The translations under genes were made by a program, and so were the position numbers. Source: an uncultured Lachnospiraceae bacterium (GTDB lineage Bacteria > Bacillota > Clostridia > Lachnospirales > Lachnospiraceae). Taken from it: a stretch of 41,880 nt of DNA. Shown here piece by piece: positions 34,953-41,880 of this stretch; position 1 is the first letter of the stretch; the number at the start of each line of letters is the position of its first letter. A model generated the notes under the pieces. That model saw only the letters and a program-made list of their open reading frames with translations, was not told where the DNA came from and did no database searches. The DNA is taken from positions 1-41,880 of the forward strand of contig CALWBA010000119.1 in NCBI GenBank assembly GCA_944375815.1, given 5' to 3'.

Positions 34953-35634
34953 AATTTTAATTATTGAAGATGAAGAAGCGATCGCAGATCTGGAGAAGGA
35001 TTACCTGGAGCTGTCAGGATTTGAGGTAGAAATTGAGAATCGTGGTGATTCAGGGATGGAGCGGGCGCTTCAGGAGGATTTTGATCTTCTGATTCTTGAC
35101 CTGATGCTTCCTGAGGTGGATGGTTTTGAGATTTGCCGCGAAGTGCGCTCCCGCAAAAATACGCCGATCATTATGGTTTCCGCAAAGAAGGATGACATTG
35201 ACAAGATCAGGGGACTGGGGCTGGGGGCTGACGACTATATGACAAAGCCATTCAGTCCGAGCGAACTCGTAGCGCGGGTAAAGGCACATCTGGCAAGGTA
35301 TGAACGTCTTGTCGGCAGCGGAATGCCGGAAAATGACATTATTGAGATACGCGGTATTAAGATTGACAAGACAGCGAGAAGGGTATGGGTCAATGGGGAA
35401 GAGAAGACATTTACGACAAAGGAATTTGATCTTCTGACCTTCCTGGCACAGAATCCGAACCGTGTATTTACGAAGGATGAACTGTTCCGTGAGATCTGGG
35501 ATATGGAGTCCATCGGAGACATTGCAACTGTTACGGTGCATATCAAAAAGATTCGTGAAAAGATTGAGATGAACACGGCAAAGCCGCAGTACATTGAGAC
35601 CATCTGGGGTGTAGGATACCGGTTTAAAGTGTAA
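34945..35634 (+). CDS. OmpR/PhoB-family response regulator
   Basis: Regulator of 229 residues: LIIEDEEAIADLE, phospho-Asp in LLILDLMLPEVDG, Lys in DDYMTKPFSP, and a winged-helix output ending ATVTVHIKKIREKIE and IWGVGYRFKV. AGGAGG lies before the ATG, inside the end of the kinase gene. The following secreted protein gene has an 11-bp-spaced repeat in its promoter that this regulator may bind. Confidence 0.94.
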   Translation: MSKILIIEDEEAIADLEKDYLELSGFEVEIENRGDSGMERALQEDFDLLILDLMLPEVDGFEICREVRSRKNTPIIMVSAKKDDIDKIRGLGLGADDYMTKPFSPSELVARVKAHLARYERLVGSGMPENDIIEIRGIKIDKTARRVWVNGEEKTFTTKEFDLLTFLAQNPNRVFTKDELFREIWDMESIGDIATVTVHIKKIREKIEMNTAKPQYIETIWGVGYRFKV

Positions 35635-35655
35635 AGAAAAAAGTTTTTATCGGGG

Positions 35656-35688
35656 CAGAGAACTGTTTTGGTTCTCTGTCTTTTTCTT
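35656..35688 (+). terminator. Terminator of the second kinase-regulator operon
   Basis: CAGAGAAC (35656-35663) pairs with GTTCTCTG (35671-35678), followed by a T-rich tract. Confidence 0.88.
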
Positions 35689-35697
35689 TGCAGTAAA

Positions 35698-35757
35698 CTT
35701 ACAGTTTTCTTACAAATATGGATGATTATTGAAAATTATCAGTTAAAATAGTATAGT
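35698..35757 (+). promoter_or_regulatory. Promoter with CTTACA direct repeat before the cell-wall-binding protein
   Basis: TTGAAA (35729-35734), 17-base spacer and TATAGT (35752-35757) form a good promoter. Directly upstream CTTACA occurs at 35698-35703 and 35709-35714, an exact 11-base period typical for OmpR-family binding sites. The repeat sits between -60 and -43 relative to the start, a classical activator position. Confidence 0.6.
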
Positions 35758-35792
35758 TAAAATATAAAAACAGATAAAAAGGAGGGATTATC

Positions 35793-36830
35793 ATGAAGCG
35801 AATACGTAAACTTTTGGCGCTGCTGTGCGCAGGCGTGCTGATTTCCTCAACAGTGGCTGTCCAGGCACAGGAGGAAACAGAAAACGGATGGATTATGGAT
35901 GAGAGCGGAGAGTACTATTATCTGGAGAACGGCAAAGTGTGTACGGGATGGTTTCAGGACATGGAGGATGACGGAAACTGGTACTATCTCAAAGAAACGG
36001 AGCCGGGGCTGGGACAGATGCAGAAGGGTTGGATTGTGGATGAAACCGGATGGAAGACGTATTTCCTGGACTCAAACGGCAGGATGTTAAGCGGTCAGTG
36101 GATTAATGCGGGTGAGGACAATGAACTGGGCCGGCCGGCGGGCATGTATTATCTGACCGATGACGGCGCAGTGCAGATGAACGGCTGGGCGGAGTCAATC
36201 ACGCCGGGCATTTTCTGGTTTTTACGTGCCGGTGATGGATGGTTTGACAAGGATAATCCTGCATGCTGGAGTACGGATTCGTCTCTGGTGCCGGAGAAGG
36301 GACTGGACAAGGAGAGCACGGAAGCGATGCTGCCGCTGCTTGCAGGGATTATGGAATGCAGACCGGAGGATACAGGGAGTATAGAGTATTATCCCGATGA
36401 CCCGGAGTATGTGTGGACCGCGCTGAGGATCAGTATCGGGGACTATGAGAACGGCGAGAATAGGCTGGAAGAAAACATCGACGGGCAGTGGTATTTTGGA
36501 GTTCCGTCAGATCTGGTGGAAGAGTATGCAGCAGGAATGTTCGCGGATATGGAATCTCTTCCGCAGCCGCTTGAGAATGAGGCATGGATGAGATACGATG
36601 CCCAAAGAGACTGCTATTTCTTCGCAGACGGTGACAGCGGAGATGTGAAGCCCGTTGTTACCGGCAGCCGGAAAATAGCTGACGGAGAATATCTTCTGGA
36701 TATTGCCCTGACAAATTATGCGGAAGATGAGGTATATATTACAGGAACCGTACGCATTGTCGAGAATACACATTTCAGCGACGGACGCGAGCCGCGTTTT
36801 CCGTACAGTGTTAAGGAAGTTGTGAACTGA
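35793..36830 (+). CDS. Secreted protein with cell-wall-binding (choline-binding-like) repeats
   Basis: Protein of 345 residues with a Sec signal peptide (about 1-26, cleaved after VAVQAQ). Residues about 30-150 hold CW-binding-type repeats: NGWIMDESGEYYYLENGKV, TGWFQDMEDDGNWYYLKE, KGWIVDETGWKTYFLDSNG and NGWAESITPGIFWFL. The remaining C-terminal 190 residues form an acidic domain I do not recognise, with no LPXTG or other anchor. It has its own promoter and probably belongs to the regulon of the neighbouring two-component system. A surface-attached binding or envelope-stress role is an inference. Confidence 0.8.
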   Translation: MKRIRKLLALLCAGVLISSTVAVQAQEETENGWIMDESGEYYYLENGKVCTGWFQDMEDDGNWYYLKETEPGLGQMQKGWIVDETGWKTYFLDSNGRMLSGQWINAGEDNELGRPAGMYYLTDDGAVQMNGWAESITPGIFWFLRAGDGWFDKDNPACWSTDSSLVPEKGLDKESTEAMLPLLAGIMECRPEDTGSIEYYPDDPEYVWTALRISIGDYENGENRLEENIDGQWYFGVPSDLVEEYAAGMFADMESLPQPLENEAWMRYDAQRDCYFFADGDSGDVKPVVTGSRKIADGEYLLDIALTNYAEDEVYITGTVRIVENTHFSDGREPRFPYSVKEVVN

Positions 36831-36854
36831 AAGTCAGATGCATTCCCCTCCCGG

Positions 36855-36884
36855 TTGACATTTCCCCGCACCGTAGTGTAAACT
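36855..36884 (+). promoter_or_regulatory. Promoter upstream of the guanylate-kinase-like gene
   Basis: Perfect TTGACA (36855-36860), 18-base spacer and TAAACT (36879-36884). The transcript would begin near 36891 and meet a terminator after about 45 bases. Confidence 0.55.
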
Positions 36885-36908
36885 GTTACTGTAAATGAAA
36901 GGAAAGAG

Positions 36909-36934
36909 AGAAGTCCGTTCGCGGACTTCTTTTT
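36909..36934 (+). terminator. UUCG-capped terminator/attenuator
   Basis: AGAAGTCCG (36909-36917) and CGGACTTCT (36922-36930) form a perfect 9-bp stem closed by the stable TTCG tetraloop, followed by TTTT. It ends transcripts from the secreted protein gene and also stands between the promoter at 36855 and the kinase gene, so it may attenuate that gene or end a tiny RNA. Confidence 0.88.
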
Positions 36935-36961
36935 CCTTAATACACAGGCAGGGGAACTGAT

Positions 36962-37561
36962 ATGGGCAGGATATTTTATATTATGGGAAAGAGCGCTTCC
37001 GGAAAGGACCATATTTACAGGTACGTGAAAGCGCAGATCCGTCTGAACTTAAAGGAGCTGATCCTTTACACGACAAGGCCGATGAGGGACGGGGAAGAAA
37101 ACGGAAGAGAATATTTCTTTACGGATGAAGATAAGTATAAACAGCTTTTGCATGACGGAAAAATTATAGAGGCCCGGGCGTACGAAACAGTATATGGGCT
37201 GTGGAGATATTTTACAGCCGATGAGGGACAGATCGATTTAACCGCTCAGGACTATATTGGGATCGGTACGCTGGAATCTTTTGAAAAACTGAGGGAATAC
37301 TTTGGAGAGGAGGCTCTTTGCCCCCTCTATATTGAGGTCGACGACGGTATCCGCCTGGAAAGAGCGCTGAAGAGAGAGCGCGGACAGAAAGATCCGAAAT
37401 ATGCGGAGCTCTGCAGACGATTTCTTGCGGACTGTGAGGATTTCTCTGAGGAGAAGCTTTGCAGAGCAGGAATTGTAAAGAGATTTACGAACAATAGTGA
37501 AATTTCAGACTGTCAGGAAGAAATCATCCGTTGGATAGAAAAAATGCAAAATCTGATGTAA
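36962..37561 (+). CDS. Guanylate-kinase-like P-loop kinase
   Basis: Protein of 199 residues. The N-terminal P-loop reads MGKSASGKD, ending in Asp where canonical Gmk has Gly-Thr/Ser, and the GMP-binding region is present as LYTTRPMRDGEENGREYFF near 38-56. The lid region is RALKRERGQKDPKY. This is the guanylate kinase fold, but divergent from housekeeping Gmk, so it may be a paralogue phosphorylating GMP or another nucleotide. It precedes holB, in the place where Bacillus has tmk. AGGGGAA precedes the ATG. Confidence 0.72.
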   Translation: MGRIFYIMGKSASGKDHIYRYVKAQIRLNLKELILYTTRPMRDGEENGREYFFTDEDKYKQLLHDGKIIEARAYETVYGLWRYFTADEGQIDLTAQDYIGIGTLESFEKLREYFGEEALCPLYIEVDDGIRLERALKRERGQKDPKYAELCRRFLADCEDFSEEKLCRAGIVKRFTNNSEISDCQEEIIRWIEKMQNLM

Positions 37562-37617
37562 TTTTTTCTTTTTTATGTTAGAATGGAGGAAACTAAAGAA
37601 TCCGGAGGTGATTGAGT

Positions 37618-38610
37618 ATGCAGGGCTTTGATGGAATTGTAGGCCATGATGAGATAATAGAACATTTGCAGAACTCCATACGTTTGGGAAAGGTGTCGCA
37701 TGCATATATATTTGGCGGTGAGAACGGATCGGGTAAGAAACTGATCGCCAATCTTTTTGCAATGACGCTGCAGTGTGAGGAACATGGCATAGAGCCGTGC
37801 CTGAAGTGTGCATCCTGCAAGAAAGCGATGAGCAAGAATCATCCGGATATCATTTCAGTCACACATGAAAAGCCTAATTCCATAGGAATTGAGGAGATAC
37901 GGAAACAGCTGATCGATGACGTTGCGATCAAGCCGTATACGGGACCGTACAAGATTTATCTGGTAAACGACGCTCACAAGCTGACGCTTCAGGCGCAGAA
38001 CGCACTCTTAAAGACCATTGAGGAGCCACCGTCCTATGCGGTCATTATTCTTCTGACTGACAATATGGATGCTCTGCTCCCGACGATCACATCCAGGTGC
38101 GTCACATTGGGATTAAAGCCCATCCGCGAGAACCTGGTGAAGGAATATCTTGTTGACCGCCTGCACATACCGGAGTATGACGCGGACATTCAGGCATCCT
38201 TTGCGCAGGGAAATATCGGTAAGGCACAGCAGATGGCGACTTCGGAGGAGTTTGCTCAGATGACGGAGAACGCGCTGCAGCTTCTGAAATACAGCCATGA
38301 AGCCGAGCTGTATGAACTGGTGGACGCGATTAAGAAGATGTCGGAGGAGAAGGAAAATATCTTCGATTACCTGGATCTGTTCCGGATGTGGTTCCGCGAT
38401 GTGCTTTTATTCAAGGCGACAAGGGAAGTGGACAGCCTTGTATTTAAGCAGGAAATAAAATTTATAAAGGAACAGGCTAGGCGCAGTTCGTACGAGGGAC
38501 TGGAGGATATCATTTCTTCTATCCAGAAAGCCGAAGCGCGTCTGCGCGCAAATGTCAACTTTGACTTGACGATGGAGCTGCTGTTCCTGACTATCAGAGA
38601 GAAAGGCTGA
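37618..38610 (+). CDS. holB: DNA polymerase III subunit delta'
   Basis: Clamp-loader subunit of 330 residues from the ATG with GGAGGTG at 37604-37610; the TTG at 37612 is too close to it. AAA+ features: GHDEIIEHLQNSI, P-loop-like GENGSGKKL, a four-Cys zinc module from C53 to CLKCASCKK, VNDAHKLTLQAQNALLKTIEEPP and the SRC motif TSRCVTL. It opens and loads the sliding clamp together with DnaX and HolA. The position before ricT is conserved in Firmicutes. Confidence 0.92.
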   Translation: MQGFDGIVGHDEIIEHLQNSIRLGKVSHAYIFGGENGSGKKLIANLFAMTLQCEEHGIEPCLKCASCKKAMSKNHPDIISVTHEKPNSIGIEEIRKQLIDDVAIKPYTGPYKIYLVNDAHKLTLQAQNALLKTIEEPPSYAVIILLTDNMDALLPTITSRCVTLGLKPIRENLVKEYLVDRLHIPEYDADIQASFAQGNIGKAQQMATSEEFAQMTENALQLLKYSHEAELYELVDAIKKMSEEKENIFDYLDLFRMWFRDVLLFKATREVDSLVFKQEIKFIKEQARRSSYEGLEDIISSIQKAEARLRANVNFDLTMELLFLTIREKG

Positions 38611-38615
38611 CAGAC

Positions 38616-39494
38616 ATGGTTAAGATCATAGGCGTAAGATTTCGAAACGTCGGAAAAATATATTATTTCAACCCCAAGGACTTGAAAATCAAGGTCGGAG
38701 ACTACGTGATTGTCGAGACGGCCAGAGGAGTAGAGTACGGAAAGGTTGTTCTGGGTCCGAAGGATATGGATGAAGAGAAGGTGGTGCAGCCCCTGAAAGA
38801 GGTTATCCGCATCGCCACACAGAAGGATAAGGCCAAAGAAGAGGCAAATCGAAAAAAAGAAAAAGAGGCATTTCAGATCTGTCTGAAGAAGATTCGTGCG
38901 CATGAGCTTGAAATGAAGCTCATTGATGTGGAGTATACATTCGACAACAATAAGGTGCTGTTTTATTTCACTGCGGATGGAAGAATTGATTTCCGTGAGC
39001 TGGTAAAGGATCTGGCGGCAGTGTTTAAGACGAGAATTGAGCTGCGGCAGATCGGGGTTCGAGACGAGACCAAGATTCTCGGAGGAATCGGCATCTGCGG
39101 CAGACCGCTTTGCTGCCACACATATTTGTCAGAGTTTGCTCCGGTGTCCATCAAAATGGCCAAGGAACAGAATTTGTCGCTCAATCCCACAAAGATTTCC
39201 GGTGTCTGCGGCAGACTGATGTGCTGCCTGAAGAACGAACAGGAGACGTATGAGTACCTGAATAAGAAGCTGCCGAACAACGGCGATACTGTGACTACGC
39301 CCGAGGGTTATAAGGGAGAGGTGTCCAGCGTCAGTGTACTGCGCCAGCTCGTGAAGGTAATTGTAGACGTGGGAGATGAGAAGGAGATCCGGGAGTACCG
39401 TGCGGATGAGCTGAAGTTCAAACCGCGCCACAGAAAAGAAAAGAAGATCTCTCAGGAGGAGCTGAAGGCTCTGGAGAAGTTAGAAGAAAAATAA
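38616..39494 (+). CDS. ricT: RicT/YaaT (PSP1-domain, Y-complex) protein
   Basis: Protein of 292 residues with the PSP1 domain. Cysteine clusters CGRPLCCHTY and SGVCGRLMCCLKNE are those that bind 4Fe-4S clusters with RicA and RicF in Bacillus, where the complex stimulates RNase Y processing and sporulation phosphorelay. The C-terminal KOW-like part is followed by a lysine-rich tail. It starts 5 bases after holB, in the conserved gene order. Confidence 0.92.
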   Translation: MVKIIGVRFRNVGKIYYFNPKDLKIKVGDYVIVETARGVEYGKVVLGPKDMDEEKVVQPLKEVIRIATQKDKAKEEANRKKEKEAFQICLKKIRAHELEMKLIDVEYTFDNNKVLFYFTADGRIDFRELVKDLAAVFKTRIELRQIGVRDETKILGGIGICGRPLCCHTYLSEFAPVSIKMAKEQNLSLNPTKISGVCGRLMCCLKNEQETYEYLNKKLPNNGDTVTTPEGYKGEVSSVSVLRQLVKVIVDVGDEKEIREYRADELKFKPRHRKEKKISQEELKALEKLEEK

Positions 39495-39515
39495 TGCGAA
39501 AGGAATAACTGCAGA

Positions 39516-40292
39516 ATGGATATTCAGTTACAGGAAGGAGAACGTCTGGACGATCTCCAGAACGGATATTGGATCATACAGTCTGCCGGAGATTTCTGCT
39601 TCGGGATAGATGCAGTGCTGCTGTCGTGGTTCGCGAAGGTGAAGAGGGGCGAGCGGGCTCTGGATATGGGGTGCGGAAACGGAATCATTCCGATTCTGCT
39701 GCGCGCAAAGACGCAGGGGCGCGATTTTACGGGTCTTGAGATTCAGGAAAAGAGTGCTTCCCTTGCCCAAAGGAGCGTGGAGTATAATCATCTCGAGCAG
39801 GAGATTCGCATCGTGACAGGAGATATCAGGGAAGCTGCCTCCATTTTCGGGGCGGCTTCTTTTCAGGTAGTCACGAGCAATCCTCCGTATATGACGGGAA
39901 ATCACGGGCTGACGAATGACAATCAGGCAAAGACAATTGCGCGCCATGAGGTATTATGCACACTTGATGATGTGGTAGGCCAGGCGGCGAAAGTCCTGGA
40001 GCCCAAGGGCCGATTCTACATGGTGCACCGGCCGTTCCGACTGGCGGAGATCATGGCAACCATGATAAAACATGGTCTGGAACCCAAGAGAATGCAGCTT
40101 GTCTACCCATATGTGGACAGGGAGCCGACAATGGTGCTGATTGAGGGGCTAAAAGGCGGCAGACCGCGGATTACCGTGGAAAAGCCGCTGATTGTGTACA
40201 ATAAAGACGGATCCTATACACAGGACATTCTCGACATTTACGGAGAGGACTGGCAGAGCAGGAATCCGGATAAGGTGCGCCGGGAGGAATAG
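39516..40292 (+). CDS. TrmN6/YabB-like tRNA adenine-N6 methyltransferase
   Basis: SAM-dependent methyltransferase of 258 residues. Motif I is ALDMGCGNGIIPILL near 49-63, the acidic motif LEIQEKS and the catalytic NPPYM in VTSNPPYMTGNHG near 119-131, diagnostic for N6-adenine or N4-cytosine methylation. It matches the YfiC/TrmN6 family that methylates A37 of tRNA-Val; in Bacillus the orthologous yabB lies in the same neighbourhood. Exact tRNA target is inferred. Confidence 0.87.
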   Translation: MDIQLQEGERLDDLQNGYWIIQSAGDFCFGIDAVLLSWFAKVKRGERALDMGCGNGIIPILLRAKTQGRDFTGLEIQEKSASLAQRSVEYNHLEQEIRIVTGDIREAASIFGAASFQVVTSNPPYMTGNHGLTNDNQAKTIARHEVLCTLDDVVGQAAKVLEPKGRFYMVHRPFRLAEIMATMIKHGLEPKRMQLVYPYVDREPTMVLIEGLKGGRPRITVEKPLIVYNKDGSYTQDILDIYGEDWQSRNPDKVRREE

Positions 40293-40295
40293 GAT

Positions 40296-41141
40296 ATGAG
40301 CGGAAAATTATATTTGTGTGCTACGCCGATCGGAAATCTTGAGGATATGACATTCCGTGTAATCCGGACATTAAAGGAAGTGGATCTGATTGCGGCGGAG
40401 GATACGCGCAACAGCATAAAGCTTCTGAATCATTTTGAAATTAAAACGCCAATGACAAGTTATCATGAATATAACAAGATCGATAAGGGAAGGTATCTGG
40501 TCGGACTTCTGCAGGAAGGTAAACAGATCGCTCTTATTACAGATGCCGGAACGCCCGGTATTTCCGATCCTGGTGAAGAACTGGTCAAAATGTGTTATGA
40601 GGCAGGTATTGAGGTCACGTCTCTTCCGGGTGCAGCTGCATGTATCACGGCGCTGACGCTCTCAGGACTTTCTACGCGCAGATTCGCATTTGAGGCATTT
40701 CTGCCGACAGATAAGAAGGAGAAGCAGGAGATTTTAAAGGAGCTTGAGACTGAGACGAGGACGACGATTCTGTATGAAGCGCCCCACAGACTGGTGCGTA
40801 CGCTGGAAGAACTGTATGGAGCTTTGGGTGAGCGCAGACTGACCGTATGCCGGGAGCTCACAAAGCGTCATGAGACAGCATTTGCCACAACGCTGTCTGA
40901 GGCGATTGCGTATTATAAGGAGAACGAGCCAAAGGGAGAGTGTGTACTTGTCATGGAGGGCAGAAGCCGAAGCGAGATGCGCCGGGAGGAGCAGCAGTCC
41001 TGGGAACAGATGCCTCTTGCCGAGCATATGCGGCATTATGAGTCTCAGGGAATCGCGCGTAAGGAAGCGATGAAACTGGTTGCAAAGGACCGGGGATTAT
41101 CGAAGCGGGAGGTGTATCAGGCGCTTCTCGAGGAGGACTGA
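40296..41141 (+). CDS. rsmI: 16S rRNA (cytidine1402-2'-O)-methyltransferase
   Basis: Tetrapyrrole-methylase-fold rRNA methyltransferase of 281 residues. Clear motifs are LYLCATPIGNLEDMTFR, AAEDTRNSIKLLNHF, LITDAGTPGISDPGEEL, LPGAAACITALTLSGL and LYEAPHRLVRTLEEL. It methylates the ribose of C1402 in the decoding centre. It follows the TrmN-like gene by 3 bases. Confidence 0.95.
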   Translation: MSGKLYLCATPIGNLEDMTFRVIRTLKEVDLIAAEDTRNSIKLLNHFEIKTPMTSYHEYNKIDKGRYLVGLLQEGKQIALITDAGTPGISDPGEELVKMCYEAGIEVTSLPGAAACITALTLSGLSTRRFAFEAFLPTDKKEKQEILKELETETRTTILYEAPHRLVRTLEELYGALGERRLTVCRELTKRHETAFATTLSEAIAYYKENEPKGECVLVMEGRSRSEMRREEQQSWEQMPLAEHMRHYESQGIARKEAMKLVAKDRGLSKREVYQALLEED

Positions 41142-41206
41142 CGCAAGAAATTAAGACCGCAGGCATATATTGTACAGACAGAGACATATATGAGGAGGCA
41201 GAAATC

Positions 41207-41809
41207 TTGAATTATCTGTGGGGAGGTATGCTGCTGATCGGTATTGTCTACGGGCTGGTAACGGGAAATCTTGAGGCGGTCACGGAGGCGGCAGTCAGCT
41301 CGTCCAGGGAGGCGGTGAGTCTGTGTGTGGTCATGGCGGGCGTCATGGGACTGTGGGTCGGAATCATGAGAATTGCGGAGAACGCAGGACTGATCGCACA
41401 GCTGACGGGTAAAATCCGCCCGGTGATCCGTTATCTCTTCCCGCGCATCCCGCAGGATCATCCGGCATGTCAGTACATAGCCATGAATTTTATTGCGAAT
41501 ATCCTGGGACTTGGCTGGGCTGCGACTCCCGCCGGCATCACGGCGATGGAGCATCTCGCCGATCTGAATCGTGAGGAGTGCGCCCGCACCGGACGTTCTC
41601 CGTTGACTGCAAGCAGGGAGATGTGCACCTTCCTGATTCTGAACATCTCTTCTCTTCAGCTCATCCCGGTGACTGTCGTCGCTTACCGGACTGAATACGG
41701 CAGCCCTGCGCCTGCCGCCGTGGTGGGACCTGCGATCCTGGCGACACTGGTGAGCACAGGAGCAGGGATTATTGTGTGTAAGATTATGGACAGATGCAGG
41801 AAGATATAA
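41207..41809 (+). CDS. spmA: Spore maturation protein A
   Basis: Membrane protein of 200 residues with several hydrophobic helices and the nucleoside-recognition (Gate) domain seen in SpmA: SREAVSLCVVMAGVMGLWVGIM, NFIANILGLGWAATPAGITA, MCTFLILNISSLQLIP. SpmA and SpmB are needed for spore core dehydration in Bacillus. It starts with TTG, fixed by a strong GAGGAGG at 41192-41198 eight bases upstream. Its presence supports a spore-forming host. Confidence 0.88.
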   Translation: MNYLWGGMLLIGIVYGLVTGNLEAVTEAAVSSSREAVSLCVVMAGVMGLWVGIMRIAENAGLIAQLTGKIRPVIRYLFPRIPQDHPACQYIAMNFIANILGLGWAATPAGITAMEHLADLNREECARTGRSPLTASREMCTFLILNISSLQLIPVTVVAYRTEYGSPAPAAVVGPAILATLVSTGAGIIVCKIMDRCRKI

Positions 41810-41838
41810 CAAATGACCTTAAAAAAATATGGAGGGGG

Positions 41839-41880
41839 GTGTCGGATAAATCCGATTTTGAACCCCTAATACTTCAAGAG
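41839..41880 (+). CDS. Possible start of another gene, cut by the window edge
   Basis: A GTG at 41839 follows GGAGG (41831-41835) and opens MSDKSDFEPLILQE to the window end. The spacing is short (3 bases), and the piece is too short to recognise. spmB would be the usual neighbour, but the visible residues do not obviously match it. The same stretch can fold weakly (TCGG/CCGA). Confidence 0.2.
   Translation, partial: MSDKSDFEPLILQE

Noticed and set aside
36877..36891. Catabolite-response (cre)-like TGTAAACTGTTACT
   Set aside because: Two mismatches at core positions of the consensus, and it overlaps the -10 element.
38367..39119. Minus-strand open frame of 250 codons over holB/ricT
   Set aside because: It spans two well-supported genes in antisense and has no recognisable domain.
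41117..41812. Minus-strand open frame of 231 codons over spmA
   Set aside because: Antisense to spmA, composition rich in Arg/His/Gln as expected for a shadow frame, no family resemblance.
1..41880. Mobile elements, CRISPR, tRNA and rRNA genes
   Set aside because: No transposase or integrase gene, repeat-spacer array or cloverleaf/rRNA segment was recognised on either strand.

Overview
The window reads as chromosomal DNA of an anaerobic, spore-forming gut Firmicute, most likely a Lachnospiraceae (Clostridia). Supports are a T-box leader before ileS, a long clostridial-type IleS, several OmpR-type two-component systems, an FtsX-type ABC exporter next to its own two-component system, TTG starts behind strong GGAGG sites, the gene order holB-ricT-trmN-rsmI as near Bacillus yaa/yab, and spmA at the right edge. 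No tRNA, rRNA, CRISPR array, transposase or phage gene was seen; this is a genomic inference from sequence reading only.

Left part (1-5580): a structured leader, then an operon for an AGPS-like FAD oxidase, EtfB, EtfA and a BCCT transporter, followed by a small YcxB-like membrane protein. It looks like an import-and-oxidise pathway passing electrons to an electron-transfer flavoprotein. Two of its genes are broken: the oxidase by a frameshift in a run of six A, and the transporter by an in-frame TGA with the rest of the family C-terminus intact behind it. All other genes in the window look intact.

5600-11690: two divergent alkaline-phosphatase-superfamily enzymes (a phosphodiesterase-like protein and a Cys-type sulfatase), a DUF2500 protein, a GntR/FCD regulator, an NCS2 nucleobase permease and a DEDDh exonuclease. 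11690-17750 (minus strand): a Cthe_2159-type beta-helix lipoprotein, a DUF4956 membrane protein, a VTC-type polyphosphate polymerase and an HtrA-like protease, behind a two-component system. A direct repeat in the protease promoter may link the regulator to the operon. This is the best candidate for an uncharacterised cell-surface/polyphosphate system.

17840-21675: AraC regulator and beta-propeller lactonase divergent from a ThuA-like protein and a Gfo/Idh/MocA dehydrogenase, together resembling a small sugar-oxidation module. 21717-27615: consensus promoter, Ile T-box, ileS and glgP. 27630-33355: response regulator, histidine kinase, DUF3786 protein, and ABC ATPase/permease, with three GTCA(C/T) repeats spaced exactly 11 bp before the ABC genes. 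33400-36830: a second kinase/regulator pair followed by a secreted cell-wall-binding-repeat protein whose promoter carries two CTTACA elements 11 bp apart.

36855-41880: a promoter and short attenuator-like terminator, then the housekeeping run guanylate-kinase-like, holB, ricT, trmN-like, rsmI, spmA, and perhaps the start of another gene at the window edge.
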